Made by a program: the position numbers and the translations under genes. A stretch of 64,000 nt of DNA, taken from positions 62,001-126,000 of the forward strand of contig JAWKMZ010000005.1 of NCBI GenBank assembly GCA_041391965.1, read 5' to 3'. The notes beneath the pieces are model-generated. The model was given only the letters and a program-made list of their open reading frames with translations. It made no database searches and had not been told where the DNA came from. Numbering within the stretch: position 1 is the stretch's first letter; every line of letters begins with the position of its first letter. Source of the stretch: JAWKMZ01 sp041391965. Its GTDB lineage: Bacteria; Bacteroidota; Bacteroidia; Flavobacteriales; Flavobacteriaceae. Below are positions 25,835-34,880 of this stretch, one piece after another.

Positions 25835-27688
25835 TTGAATTACCTTACTGTAGAACAGATTTCTAAATCATACGGCGAATTGACCCTTTTTGAGGAGCTG
25901 TCCTTTAGCATCCATAAAGATGATAAAATAGCCTTTGTTGCTAAAAATGGTAGCGGAAAAACCTCCATTCTGAATATTTTGTCTGGCGCAGATATGCCTG
26001 ATAGTGGACAAGTGATTATTAGAAATGGCCTGCGCTTATCGTTTTTATCTCAATCGCCTGAATTTGATACAAACGCATCGGTTGAAGACACTATTTTCAA
26101 TTCAGATTTGCCTATCTTAAAAGTCATTGAAACCTATGAAAAAGCCTTGCAACATCCCGAAGATGAAGACGCTTATCAAAAGGCTTTTGAAAAAATGGAA
26201 GCACTCAATGCTTGGGAATTTGAATTACAAGTGAAGCAGATTCTTTTTCAACTGAAATTGGAAGATTTAAATCAAAAAGTAAGCACCTTATCTGGAGGCC
26301 AAAAAAAGCGCTTAGCCTTAGCCAAAGCTCTGGTTAACAATCCTGATTTACTCATCTTAGATGAACCAACCAACCACCTCGATTTGGAAATGATAGAATG
26401 GTTGGAGCAGTACTTTGCTAAAGCGCAGTTGACCTTGTTTATGGTAACTCACGATCGTTATTTTTTAGAGCGCGTTTGCAATGAAATTATGGAGTTAGAC
26501 CATGGCAAACTCTACACCTACAAAGGAAATTACTCTTATTATTTAGAACAGAAAGAAGCGCGCATTGCTAATGAAGCGGTCGAAACTGGCAAAGCCAAAC
26601 AGCTATTTAAAAAAGAGTTAGAGTGGATGCGTCGCCAACCCAAAGCACGAACCACCAAATCAAAATCGCGCATTGACGACTTTCATAGCATCAAAGAAAA
26701 AGCACATCAGCGACGAAATGACCACACAGTTCAATTAGAACTCAACATGGAGCGTTTGGGCAGTAAAATTGTGGAATTCCATAAGGCATCCAAAGCTTTT
26801 AAAGACAAAATCATTTTAAAAGGGTTTGATTATGTGTTTAAAAAAGGGGAACGCATTGGGATTATTGGAAAAAATGGAACTGGTAAATCGACATTTTTAA
26901 ATATGTTAACTCAGTCTGTAGTGCCAGATGCTGGAAAAATCATTATTGGTGACACTGTAAAATTTGGCTATTATACTCAAAATGGAATAACCATAAAAGA
27001 AGGTCAAAAAGTAATTGATGTGATTAAAGCTTTTGGTGATTATATTCCGTTAACCAAAGGGCGACAAATTAGTGCTGGACACTTATTGGAACGTTTTATG
27101 TTCGACCGCAAAAAGCAATATGATTTTGTAGAAAAACTGAGTGGTGGCGAACAAAAACGTCTGTATTTATGTACAGTTTTAATACAAAATCCTAACTTTT
27201 TAATTTTGGATGAGCCAACCAACGATTTGGATATTGTCACCTTAAACGTTTTAGAAGAATTTTTATTAGACTTTCCAGGTTGTTTGGTAGTGGTCTCACA
27301 TGATCGTTATTTTATGGATAAAATTGTAGATCATTTATTCGTGTTTAAAGGAAATGGTAACGTTGAAGATTTTCCTGGTAATTATAGTGATTATCGCGTT
27401 TATGAAAATTCAACACCTGCAACAGAAACCAACAAAACAACCTCTACTCACAACAATCTTAATGAAGCCAGCAAACTGTCGTTTAATGAACAAAAAGAAC
27501 TGAAAGCCTTAGAGAGCAAAATTAGAGCTTTAGAACTCGATAAAAAAACCTTAGAAGCTAAGTTTAATGACGCTTCATTAACACAAGAGCAAATCAATAC
27601 CATGTCGCAAGACTTACAAAACATCATAGACCAGATACTAATTAAAGAAACGCGGTGGTTTGAATTATCAGAAAAATTAGAAAGTTAA
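25835..27688 (+). CDS. ABC-F family ATPase (Uup/EttA-like), TTG start
   Basis: Two ABC domains in one soluble chain: KNGSGKTS near 37-44 with LSGGQKKR and LILDEPTNHLD, then KNGTGKST near 345-352 with LSGGEQKR and LILDEPTNDLD. A linker (about 240-300) lies between and a C-terminal charged coiled coil occupies the last 75 residues. ABC-F proteins bind the ribosome E site and help resolve stalled or special translation states; they have no membrane domain. I place the start at the TTG at 25835, giving the family-like opening MNYLTVEQISKSYG (617 residues); an upstream TTG at 25802 would add eleven unusual residues. It is divergent from wza. Confidence 0.9.
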   Translation: MNYLTVEQISKSYGELTLFEELSFSIHKDDKIAFVAKNGSGKTSILNILSGADMPDSGQVIIRNGLRLSFLSQSPEFDTNASVEDTIFNSDLPILKVIETYEKALQHPEDEDAYQKAFEKMEALNAWEFELQVKQILFQLKLEDLNQKVSTLSGGQKKRLALAKALVNNPDLLILDEPTNHLDLEMIEWLEQYFAKAQLTLFMVTHDRYFLERVCNEIMELDHGKLYTYKGNYSYYLEQKEARIANEAVETGKAKQLFKKELEWMRRQPKARTTKSKSRIDDFHSIKEKAHQRRNDHTVQLELNMERLGSKIVEFHKASKAFKDKIILKGFDYVFKKGERIGIIGKNGTGKSTFLNMLTQSVVPDAGKIIIGDTVKFGYYTQNGITIKEGQKVIDVIKAFGDYIPLTKGRQISAGHLLERFMFDRKKQYDFVEKLSGGEQKRLYLCTVLIQNPNFLILDEPTNDLDIVTLNVLEEFLLDFPGCLVVVSHDRYFMDKIVDHLFVFKGNGNVEDFPGNYSDYRVYENSTPATETNKTTSTHNNLNEASKLSFNEQKELKALESKIRALELDKKTLEAKFNDASLTQEQINTMSQDLQNIIDQILIKETRWFELSEKLES

Positions 27689-27777
27689 AATCTTTTTTAC
27701 AAAGACGCTAAATATGTTATTTTCTTATAATTTCAAACCCTAATTCATAACTCCAAACGCTTCACTCTAAACTCTAA

Positions 27778-28548
27778 ATGTACCAAATCATTTCTTATAT
27801 AAAATTCCTTCTTAAAGCCACCAACCAACATGGTGTCCATTCCCCTTTTGTGTACAATTTGGTAACAACCTGTTTTTATGACAAAACACATTACAAAGAG
27901 TACACCAACCTAAAGTCATACAGACGTTATTTGTTATCAAACTCACAACAACTATCAATCACCGATTTTGGTGCAGGCTCTAAGGTCTTTAAATCAAATA
28001 CACGCTTGGTTAAAGACATTGTCAAAACCTCTGGTACCAGCTTAAAACGTGCCAAATTACTGTATCGACTGGTTCAGTATTTTAAACCCAAACAGGTGTT
28101 AGAGTTAGGTACCTCACTTGGTATTGCCACACAAGCCATGGCCTTAGGAAACCCAGAAGCAACTATTGTTAGCATTGAAGGCTGCCCAGAAGTGTCCTCA
28201 TTTACCTCCAAAAACCTAAACCAACAAGCGCTTAAGCATATCAGCATTAAAACAGGAAGGTTTGATGACGTGTTACCAAAATTAGACACATCCACCTGGG
28301 ATTTGGTCTTTTTTGATGGCCATCACAACAAAACAGCCACCTTGGCATATTTTGAACAATTGCTACCCAAAACCCATAACAACACCCTTTTTATATTGGA
28401 TGACATCCATTGGAGCAAAGACATGAACAACGCTTGGAAAGCAATTAAAACCCATCCTAAGGTTACTGTAAGCATTGATACTTTTTTTTGGGGATTGGTT
28501 CTTTTTAGAAAGGAACAGGTTAAAGAGGATTTTATTATCAGATTGTAA
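27778..28548 (+). CDS. Class I SAM-dependent methyltransferase
   Basis: 256 residues. The SAM-binding motif VLELGTSLGIATQAMA lies near 105-120, followed by IVSIEGCPE and the DLVFFDGHHNK motif near 178-188, as in O-methyltransferase/TrmR-like proteins. The N-terminal 100 residues are specific to flavobacterial homologues (HGVHSPFVYNLVT). Substrate unknown. It is transcribed with the ABC-F gene in the same direction after 89 bases. Confidence 0.85.
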   Translation: MYQIISYIKFLLKATNQHGVHSPFVYNLVTTCFYDKTHYKEYTNLKSYRRYLLSNSQQLSITDFGAGSKVFKSNTRLVKDIVKTSGTSLKRAKLLYRLVQYFKPKQVLELGTSLGIATQAMALGNPEATIVSIEGCPEVSSFTSKNLNQQALKHISIKTGRFDDVLPKLDTSTWDLVFFDGHHNKTATLAYFEQLLPKTHNNTLFILDDIHWSKDMNNAWKAIKTHPKVTVSIDTFFWGLVLFRKEQVKEDFIIRL

Positions 28549-28655
28549 CATCTTGAACATTTGAACGTCATATAATTTGTAAAATCCTGTATCTTGCAGA
28601 AACAAATTCTGATTAATAAAATTAGAAATCTGAACTTTAAATTTGAAACAAAAAC

Positions 28656-29339
28656 ATGAGTAACGTCATCCATATCAGAAATATCATCAGAAATTTTCAA
28701 TTAGGCTCTGAAACTGTCTATGTGTTAAAAGGCATCGATTTAGATATTGAACGTGGTGACTATGTGGCCATTATGGGACCATCAGGTTCAGGAAAATCGA
28801 CCTTGATGAATTTGTTAGGCTGTTTAGATACACCAACAGCAGGAACTTATGTGCTGAATGGTCATGACGTAAGCCAATTGAGTGATGACCAATTGGCAGA
28901 CATCAGAAACAAAGAAATTGGTTTTGTGTTTCAAACCTTCAACCTATTACCACGTACCACCGCTTTAGATAATGTAGCACTTCCAATGGTATATGCAGGT
29001 GCAACCAAAAAAGAACGTACTGAACGTGCCAAAGAAGTGTTAACCAATGTTGGTTTGGCAGACCGAATGAGCCACAAACCTAATGAACTTTCTGGAGGAC
29101 AACGGCAACGTGTTGCAGTGGGACGTGCATTGGTCAATAAACCATCCATCATACTTGCCGATGAACCTACTGGAAATTTAGATTCTAAAACCTCATTAGA
29201 AATTTTGCAGTTGTTTGATGACATCCATCAAGCTGGAAACACTGTCATTGTGGTGACACACGAAGAAGATGTTGCTGCACGTGCTAAACGTGTTATCCGT
29301 TTGCGTGATGGCATCATTGAAAGCGATGTACGAAATTAG
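28656..29339 (+). CDS. ABC transporter ATP-binding protein (LolD/MacB type)
   Basis: 227 residues. Walker A GPSGSGKST, Q-loop FVFQTFNLLPR, signature LSGGQRQRVAV, Walker B IILADEPTGNLD and the His-loop VVTHEE are complete. The subgroup (LolD, MacB, FtsE-like) powers mechanotransmission transporters for lipoproteins or peptides. No permease gene is beside it, which is common for LolD-like ATPases in Bacteroidota whose partners lie elsewhere. A TAAATTTG stretch at 28638-28645 is too close to the ATG to be a confident promoter. Confidence 0.92.
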   Translation: MSNVIHIRNIIRNFQLGSETVYVLKGIDLDIERGDYVAIMGPSGSGKSTLMNLLGCLDTPTAGTYVLNGHDVSQLSDDQLADIRNKEIGFVFQTFNLLPRTTALDNVALPMVYAGATKKERTERAKEVLTNVGLADRMSHKPNELSGGQRQRVAVGRALVNKPSIILADEPTGNLDSKTSLEILQLFDDIHQAGNTVIVVTHEEDVAARAKRVIRLRDGIIESDVRN

Positions 29340-29392
29340 TTAACAGTTGCCTGTCTTTAAAAAACATTCGTCCATTCGTGGCAAAAAACCTG

Positions 29393-29400
29393 TACCTTTG
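29393..29400 (+). promoter_or_regulatory. Putative -7 element of the adenosyltransferase gene
   Basis: TACCTTTG matches the TAnnTTTG -7 consensus 33 bases ahead of the ATG at 29433. The -33 region is weak (no TTTG at the expected distance). Confidence 0.5.
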
Positions 29401-29432
29401 AGCTTTAAATTTTAACTTTTGAAATTTTCCGT

Positions 29433-30008
29433 ATGAAAATCTACACAAAAACAGGCGACAAAGGAACAACAGCGCTTTTTGGAGGCACACGTGTCCCAAA
29501 ACATCACATCCGAATTGAAAGTTATGGCACTGTAGATGAGCTTAATTCGCATATAGGTTTAATTCGCGATCAGCAAATGGACCAACACCATAAAACCATT
29601 CTTATACGCATCCAAGACCGCTTGTTTACAGTAGGTGCTATATTGGCAACAGATCCTGAAAAAGCGGTTTTAAAAAGTGGAAAAGAACGTCTCAATATTC
29701 CTAAAATTACAGAAACTGACATCCATCAATTAGAACAAGAAATTGATGCTATGAACGAGAGTTTACCTCCAATGACGCACTTTGTATTACCTGGTGGCCA
29801 CCAAACTGTGTCATTCTGTCATATAGCACGCTGTGTGTGCCGAAGAGCAGAGCGTTTAGCGACTGCACTCAATGATTTAGAGCCTTTTCAGCCCGAAACA
29901 CTCCAATATTTAAACCGTCTTTCAGATTATCTATTTGTATTGGCACGAAAGTTGTCATATGACTTGCAAGCTGATGAAGTACAATGGATTCCTAAAAAAG
30001 AATCTTAA
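29433..30008 (+). CDS. PduO-type cob(I)alamin adenosyltransferase
   Basis: 191 residues, the usual size. The N-terminal TKTGDKGTTALFGG ATP-binding motif (5-18), ESYGTVDELNSHIG, and the C-terminal RCVCRRAERL helix are diagnostic. The enzyme transfers the adenosyl group of ATP to cob(I)alamin, making coenzyme B12. It fits with the MeaB gene at 39.2 kb: both serve methylmalonyl-CoA mutase, whose own genes are not in the window. It is monocistronic by spacing. Confidence 0.95.
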   Translation: MKIYTKTGDKGTTALFGGTRVPKHHIRIESYGTVDELNSHIGLIRDQQMDQHHKTILIRIQDRLFTVGAILATDPEKAVLKSGKERLNIPKITETDIHQLEQEIDAMNESLPPMTHFVLPGGHQTVSFCHIARCVCRRAERLATALNDLEPFQPETLQYLNRLSDYLFVLARKLSYDLQADEVQWIPKKES

Positions 30009-30110
30009 AAAATCAAAGTGCTTTTGTCAAAATTTATTGCTTTTAAATATTTATAAATCAATGAATTATATACGCTCTTTTAATTTATGATTAAATAATT
30101 CATTTTTTTC

Positions 30111-30140
30111 TTGGCTTTTTGAACTAAAAATTTATTTTTG
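30111..30140 (+). promoter_or_regulatory. Promoter of the DUF2795 gene
   Basis: TTGG at 30111 and TATTTTTG at 30133-30140 with a spacer of about 18-19 bases fit the Bacteroidota -33/-7 pattern. Transcription would start near 30147, 18 bases before the ATG. Confidence 0.65.
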
Positions 30141-30164
30141 CACAAAATTTAAACCGAATAACAA

Positions 30165-30386
30165 ATGTATTGGACATTAGAATTAGCATCTTATTTAAGT
30201 GATGCACCTTGGCCTGCAACTAAAGACGAATTAATAGATTACGCCATCCGTACAGGAGCACCTTTAGAAGTTGTTGAAAACTTGCAAGCTATTGAAGACG
30301 AAGGAGATTCTTACGATTCTATCGAAGAAATCTGGTCAGATTATCCAACAGACGAAGATTACCTCTGGAACGAGGACGAATATTAA
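30165..30386 (+). CDS. DUF2795 family small acidic protein
   Basis: 73 residues starting MYWTLELASYLSDAPWPATKDELIDYA, shortened here to its pattern: Tyr-Trp-Thr-Leu, Pro-Trp-Pro-Ala-Thr-Lys, then AIRTGAP and VVENLQ, the DUF2795 core. The second half is very acidic with EIWSDYPTDEDYLWNEDEY-like sequence (all D, E, Y, W). Function is unknown; homologues are widespread in Bacteroidota and often sit beside secA. It has its own promoter and terminator, which suggests high independent expression. Confidence 0.88.
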   Translation: MYWTLELASYLSDAPWPATKDELIDYAIRTGAPLEVVENLQAIEDEGDSYDSIEEIWSDYPTDEDYLWNEDEY

Positions 30387-30405
30387 TACATCTTAAAGAA
30401 TAGTT

Positions 30406-30432
30406 AAAAAGTCTCAATAGGAGACTTTTTTT
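30406..30432 (+). terminator. Intrinsic terminator between the DUF2795 gene and secA
   Basis: AAAAAGTCTC (30406-30415), loop AATAG, GAGACTTTTT (30421-30430) followed by more T. It is a clean Rho-independent terminator 20 bases after the DUF2795 stop. Confidence 0.9.
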
Positions 30433-30466
30433 GTGCCCTATTTTTTAATTAACATCATACAAACCG

Positions 30467-30474
30467 TATCTTTG
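30467..30474 (+). promoter_or_regulatory. Putative -7 element of secA
   Basis: TATCTTTG matches the -7 consensus just after the upstream terminator. It predicts a leader of about 80 bases before the secA ATG; no clear -33 TTTG is present. Confidence 0.6.
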
Positions 30475-30514
30475 TGAGCCTTAAAAAGCAAAACAAACAC
30501 GTTCACTAAAAATA

Positions 30515-30536
30515 AAACTGGTTGTAACACCAGTTT
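30515..30536 (+). promoter_or_regulatory. Stem-loop in the secA leader
   Basis: AAACTGG (30515-30521) and CCAGTTT (30530-30536) form a perfect seven-base stem with an eight-base loop, 24 bases before the secA start. There is no T-run, so it is not a terminator. It may affect mRNA stability or translation. Confidence 0.5.
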
Positions 30537-30560
30537 CACAACTTATAAAATATAAACCGC

Positions 30561-33500
30561 ATGAGTTTTTTAAATTCAGTATTAAAGGTATTTGTTGGCG
30601 ACAAATCCAAACAGGATGTCAAAGCGATATCACCAATTGTAGAAAAAGTTAAAAGCTTTGAAAGTGCTTTAGAAGCCTTAACGCTTGACGAATTAAGGGC
30701 AAAAACCATCTATTTCAAATCTAAAATAGCCGAAGCACGACAGCCTTTTAACGATACCATCGAAAAGTTACAAACTGAAGCCGAAGCCACAGAAGATATT
30801 GACGAACGTGAAGATATGTACCAAGAAATTGATCGTATCAAAGATGACATCTATCAAACTACTGAAACCGTATTAAACGAAATTCTTCCAGAAGCCTTTG
30901 CTGTTGTTAAAGAAACTGCCAAACGCTTTGTTCATAATACAACCTTAACTGTTACTGCCAACACTTTTGATAGAGAACTTTCTGGCTCAAAAGATTATGT
31001 CACTTTAGATGGTGACAAAGCCATTTGGTCAAATTCTTGGGATGCTGCTGGTAAAGCCATCACTTGGGACATGATTCATTATGATGTGCAATTAATTGGC
31101 GGTGTTGCCTTACATCAAGGTAAAATTGCCGAAATGCAAACAGGTGAAGGAAAAACTTTAGTAGCTTCTTTACCTATGTATTTGAATGCCCTTGCAGGAA
31201 AAGGTGTTCATTTGGTTACCGTTAACGACTACTTAGCAAAACGTGATAGTGCGTGGATGGCACCATTGTTTGAGTTTCATGGATTGAGTGTAGATTGTAT
31301 TGACCATCACCAACCCAACTCTGCTGCTCGTAAAAAGGCATATAATGCTGATATTACTTATGGTACCAACAACGAGTTTGGTTTTGATTACCTGCGTGAT
31401 AATATGGCACACTCACCAGACGATTTGGTGCAACGTCCACACCATTACGCAATTGTGGATGAGGTCGATTCTGTTTTGGTAGATGATGCGCGAACACCTT
31501 TAATTATTTCAGGACCTATACCGCAAGGCGATAGACACGAATTTACAGAACTCAAACCCAAAGTAGATGCTATTGTATCTGTACAACGTCAGTATTTGAC
31601 AGGTGTTTTGGCAGAAGCTAAAAAATTGATAGCCGAAGGCGATACCAAAGAAGGTGGTTTTAAACTCTTAAGAGTATATAGAGGAATTCCTAAAAACAAA
31701 GCCTTAATCAAGTTTTTAAGTGAAGAAGGCATTAAACAACTGCTACAAAAAACCGAAAATTTCTATATGCAGGATAACAACCGTGAAATGCCAAAGGTAG
31801 ATGCGGAACTGTATTATGTAATTGACGAAAAAAACAATCAGGTTGAATTATCAGATAAAGGGGTTGAATTCCTTTCAGGAAAAGAAGACCCTAACTTTTT
31901 TGTAATGCCAGAAATTGGTGTTGAAATTGCTAAAATTGAAGCCCAAAAGTTACCAAAAGCTGAAGAAGCTGAAGCTAAAGAAGAACTTTTCAGAGATTTT
32001 GGTATCAAATCAGAACGTATTCACACCTTAAACCAATTACTAAAAGCCTATGCCTTGTTTGAAAAAGACATACAGTATGTGGTATTAGACAATAAAGTGA
32101 TGATTGTTGATGAGCAAACGGGTCGTATCATGGATGGACGTCGTTATAGCGATGGTTTGCACCAAGCAATTGAAGCCAAAGAAAATGTAAAAATTGAAGA
32201 TGCCACTCAAACATTTGCGACTGTAACCCTTCAAAATTACTTTAGAATGTATCGTAAACTCTCAGGAATGACAGGTACTGCAGTAACTGAAGCGGGTGAA
32301 TTTTGGGAAATATATAAATTAGACGTAGTCGAAATCCCTACTAACAAACCAATAGCAAGAGACGACAGAGAAGATTTGGTGTACAAAACCAAACGCGAAA
32401 AATACAATGCAGTAATAGATGAAGTAACTAAACTATCACAAGAAGGGCGCCCTGTTTTAATAGGAACTACCTCTGTTGAAATTAGTGAGTTATTAGCCAA
32501 AATGCTAACCATTAGAAAAGTACCACATAATGTCTTAAATGCGAAACTGCATAAAAAAGAGGCAGAAATTGTGGCCGAAGCTGGTCAACCAGGACAAGTA
32601 ACCATTGCCACCAATATGGCTGGTCGTGGTACTGACATAAAACTTATTGATGCCGTAAAAGAAGCTGGTGGATTGGCTATTGTAGGTACTGAACGTCACG
32701 ATTCACGTCGTGTGGACAGACAATTACGTGGTCGTGCTGGACGTCAAGGCGATCCAGGAAGCTCTCAGTTTTACGTATCTTTAGAAGATAATTTAATGCG
32801 CTTATTTGGTAGTGAACGTATTGCCAAAATGATGGACAGAATGGGCTTGAAAGAAGGAGAAGTGATTCAACACTCCATGATTTCAAAATCTATTGAGCGC
32901 GCTCAGAAAAAAGTAGAAGAAAACAACTTTGGCGTTCGTAAACGCTTGTTAGAATATGACGATGTAATGAATGCCCAACGTGAAGTGGTGTACAAACGTC
33001 GTCGCCATGCGTTACATGGTGAACGTTTGCGTGTAGATTTGGCGAATATGATTTACGACACTTCAGAAAGCATTTCTGAAACCAATAAAAACGCTAACGA
33101 CTTTAAGAATTTTGAGTTTGAATTGATTCGTTACTTCTCAATGAGTTCGCCAATTACAGAAGCAGAATTCAGCAAATTATCAGCTATGGACATTGCTGGT
33201 AAAGTTTATAAAGCAGCATTCAAGCATTACAAAGAAAAAATGCAACGCAATGCAGATATGGCTTTTCCTGTCATTAAAAATGTATATGAAACGCAACGCG
33301 ACAAATTTAAGCGTATTGTCGTGCCATTTACAGATGGTGTTAAAAATTTACAAGTGGTTACAGACCTTGAAAAAGCTTATGAAACCCAAGGAAAACAACT
33401 GATTAATGATTTTGAGAAAAACATTACCTTGGCAATTGTAGATGATGCTTGGAAAACGCATTTACGCAAAATGGACGAATTGAAACAATCCGTTCAATTA

Positions 33501-33914
33501 GCAGTACATGAGCAAAAAGATCCGTTATTGATTTATAAATTTGAAGCTTTTGAATTGTTCAAATCGATGATTGACTCCGTAAATAAAGATGTGATTTCTT
33601 TCTTATTTAAAGGCGAATTACCTACAGAAACTCAAAACACCATTCAGGAAGCAAAAGCACGTAAACAAGAAAAATTACAAACCCAAAAAGACGAAATCCC
33701 AAATATGGATGAACGTTCGGCTCAAAGTAGAGCGGCAGGAAACAACACACAGCGTCAAGAAGTAGTGGAAACCATTGTACGTGACAAGCCAAAAATTGGA
33801 CGTAATGACAAAGTGACCATTAAGCATGTGATGAGTGGCGAAAATAGAACCGTAAAATATAAGCAAGCAGAACCTTTATTAGCCAAAGGCGATTGGGTAT
33901 TGACGGAAGATTAA
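30561..33914 (+). CDS. secA: Preprotein translocase ATPase SecA
   Basis: 1117 residues, longer than the E. coli protein (901), as is usual in Bacteroidota because of insertions in the first nucleotide-binding domain (about 340-460). Walker A MQTGEGKTL near 191-199, VDEVDSVLVDDARTP near 298-312, TNMAGRGTDIKL and QLRGRAGRQGDPG near 717-730 are intact. The C-terminus lacks the CxCxnC zinc-binding tail and ends in a basic/acidic linker. SecA drives protein export through SecYEG. Confidence 0.98.
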   Translation: MSFLNSVLKVFVGDKSKQDVKAISPIVEKVKSFESALEALTLDELRAKTIYFKSKIAEARQPFNDTIEKLQTEAEATEDIDEREDMYQEIDRIKDDIYQTTETVLNEILPEAFAVVKETAKRFVHNTTLTVTANTFDRELSGSKDYVTLDGDKAIWSNSWDAAGKAITWDMIHYDVQLIGGVALHQGKIAEMQTGEGKTLVASLPMYLNALAGKGVHLVTVNDYLAKRDSAWMAPLFEFHGLSVDCIDHHQPNSAARKKAYNADITYGTNNEFGFDYLRDNMAHSPDDLVQRPHHYAIVDEVDSVLVDDARTPLIISGPIPQGDRHEFTELKPKVDAIVSVQRQYLTGVLAEAKKLIAEGDTKEGGFKLLRVYRGIPKNKALIKFLSEEGIKQLLQKTENFYMQDNNREMPKVDAELYYVIDEKNNQVELSDKGVEFLSGKEDPNFFVMPEIGVEIAKIEAQKLPKAEEAEAKEELFRDFGIKSERIHTLNQLLKAYALFEKDIQYVVLDNKVMIVDEQTGRIMDGRRYSDGLHQAIEAKENVKIEDATQTFATVTLQNYFRMYRKLSGMTGTAVTEAGEFWEIYKLDVVEIPTNKPIARDDREDLVYKTKREKYNAVIDEVTKLSQEGRPVLIGTTSVEISELLAKMLTIRKVPHNVLNAKLHKKEAEIVAEAGQPGQVTIATNMAGRGTDIKLIDAVKEAGGLAIVGTERHDSRRVDRQLRGRAGRQGDPGSSQFYVSLEDNLMRLFGSERIAKMMDRMGLKEGEVIQHSMISKSIERAQKKVEENNFGVRKRLLEYDDVMNAQREVVYKRRRHALHGERLRVDLANMIYDTSESISETNKNANDFKNFEFELIRYFSMSSPITEAEFSKLSAMDIAGKVYKAAFKHYKEKMQRNADMAFPVIKNVYETQRDKFKRIVVPFTDGVKNLQVVTDLEKAYETQGKQLINDFEKNITLAIVDDAWKTHLRKMDELKQSVQLAVHEQKDPLLIYKFEAFELFKSMIDSVNKDVISFLFKGELPTETQNTIQEAKARKQEKLQTQKDEIPNMDERSAQSRAAGNNTQRQEVVETIVRDKPKIGRNDKVTIKHVMSGENRTVKYKQAEPLLAKGDWVLTED

Positions 33915-33946
33915 TCTATAACATTTTATTGAAAGTTATCTTTTAC

Positions 33947-33986
33947 AAAAAATCCTGATATCATTGATGTTGGGATTTTTATTTTT
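33947..33986 (+). terminator. Terminator after secA
   Basis: AAAAATCC (about 33948-33955) and GGATTTTT (33973-33980) pair across a 17-base loop, followed by ATTTTTTA. It begins some 30 bases past the secA stop. Confidence 0.7.
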
Positions 33987-34052
33987 TATCTTTTTACAAT
34001 ATTTTGCACGTCATCCTATTACAAATTAATGTATTAGCAACCAAAATTTAGC

Positions 34053-34880
34053 ATGGAAAACATATACTTATTAGCAAGCATAGGTCTCATCATTGGCACT
34101 TTAGGTACTTTAATTGGTGCTGGTGGTGGATTTATTTTAGTGCCAATTTTAATGTTTTTATACCCAGACGACAGTACAGAGACCATTACTGCTATTTCTA
34201 TTGCTGCAGTGGCATGCAATGCCATTTCTGGGAGCGTTGCTTACAATAGGTCTAAACGCATCGATTATAAAGCAGGTCTCGTTTTTGCCATATGTACCAT
34301 TCCTGGTTCTATATTAGGCGTCTATACCACGCAATTTATTTCACGAAACATTTTTGACGTTATTTTTGGCATTTTGCTTTTAGGATTGGCCTTATTTTTA
34401 TTTTTTAAAGGCGGAAAGAAAGCCAGTATTGCATTGCCAACACTACGTAAAAAAGGCTGGATACATCAAACACTTACGGATAAAGAAGGCATCACCTACG
34501 ACTATGCTTACGACTTAAAAAAAGGCAGTATTTTAAGCGTATTTGTTGGTTATTTTTCGCCTTTATTAGGGATTGGAGGTGGCATCATTCATGTACCAGC
34601 GATGGTAGAATGGTTACGGTTTCCTGTGCATATCGCTACTGCAACCTCACATTTTATTTTAGCTATTATGGCTACAGTTAGTGTCATTATACATTATTAC
34701 AATGGTGTATATGATGCGCCAATCGTTTTAAAAACAGTGCTTTCATTATCAATTGGTATAGTGGTTGGCGCACAAATTGGTGCTTACCTTTCAAAGCATA
34801 TCAAAGGTTTGGTAATTGTAAAAGCCTTAGCGGTTTGTTTGGGTATTGTCGGTATCCGGATTTTAGCTTTGCAACTTTAA
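34053..34880 (+). CDS. TauE/SafE family membrane permease
   Basis: 275 residues with about eight hydrophobic helices. The N-terminal LIIGTLGTLIGAGGGFILVPIL repeat (key GTLIGAGGGF) and its second copy near 165-185 (YFSPLLGIGGGIIHVPAM) are the two inverted TauE/SafE motifs. Family members export sulfite, sulfonates or other small organosulfur anions; the substrate here is unknown. The stop overlaps the convergent M23 gene by four bases. Confidence 0.9.
   Translation: MENIYLLASIGLIIGTLGTLIGAGGGFILVPILMFLYPDDSTETITAISIAAVACNAISGSVAYNRSKRIDYKAGLVFAICTIPGSILGVYTTQFISRNIFDVIFGILLLGLALFLFFKGGKKASIALPTLRKKGWIHQTLTDKEGITYDYAYDLKKGSILSVFVGYFSPLLGIGGGIIHVPAMVEWLRFPVHIATATSHFILAIMATVSVIIHYYNGVYDAPIVLKTVLSLSIGIVVGAQIGAYLSKHIKGLVIVKALAVCLGIVGIRILALQL

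Noticed and set aside
28323..28700. 125-codon minus-strand frame across the methyltransferase 3' end
   Set aside because: Antisense to a supported gene and to the start of the next; no domain.
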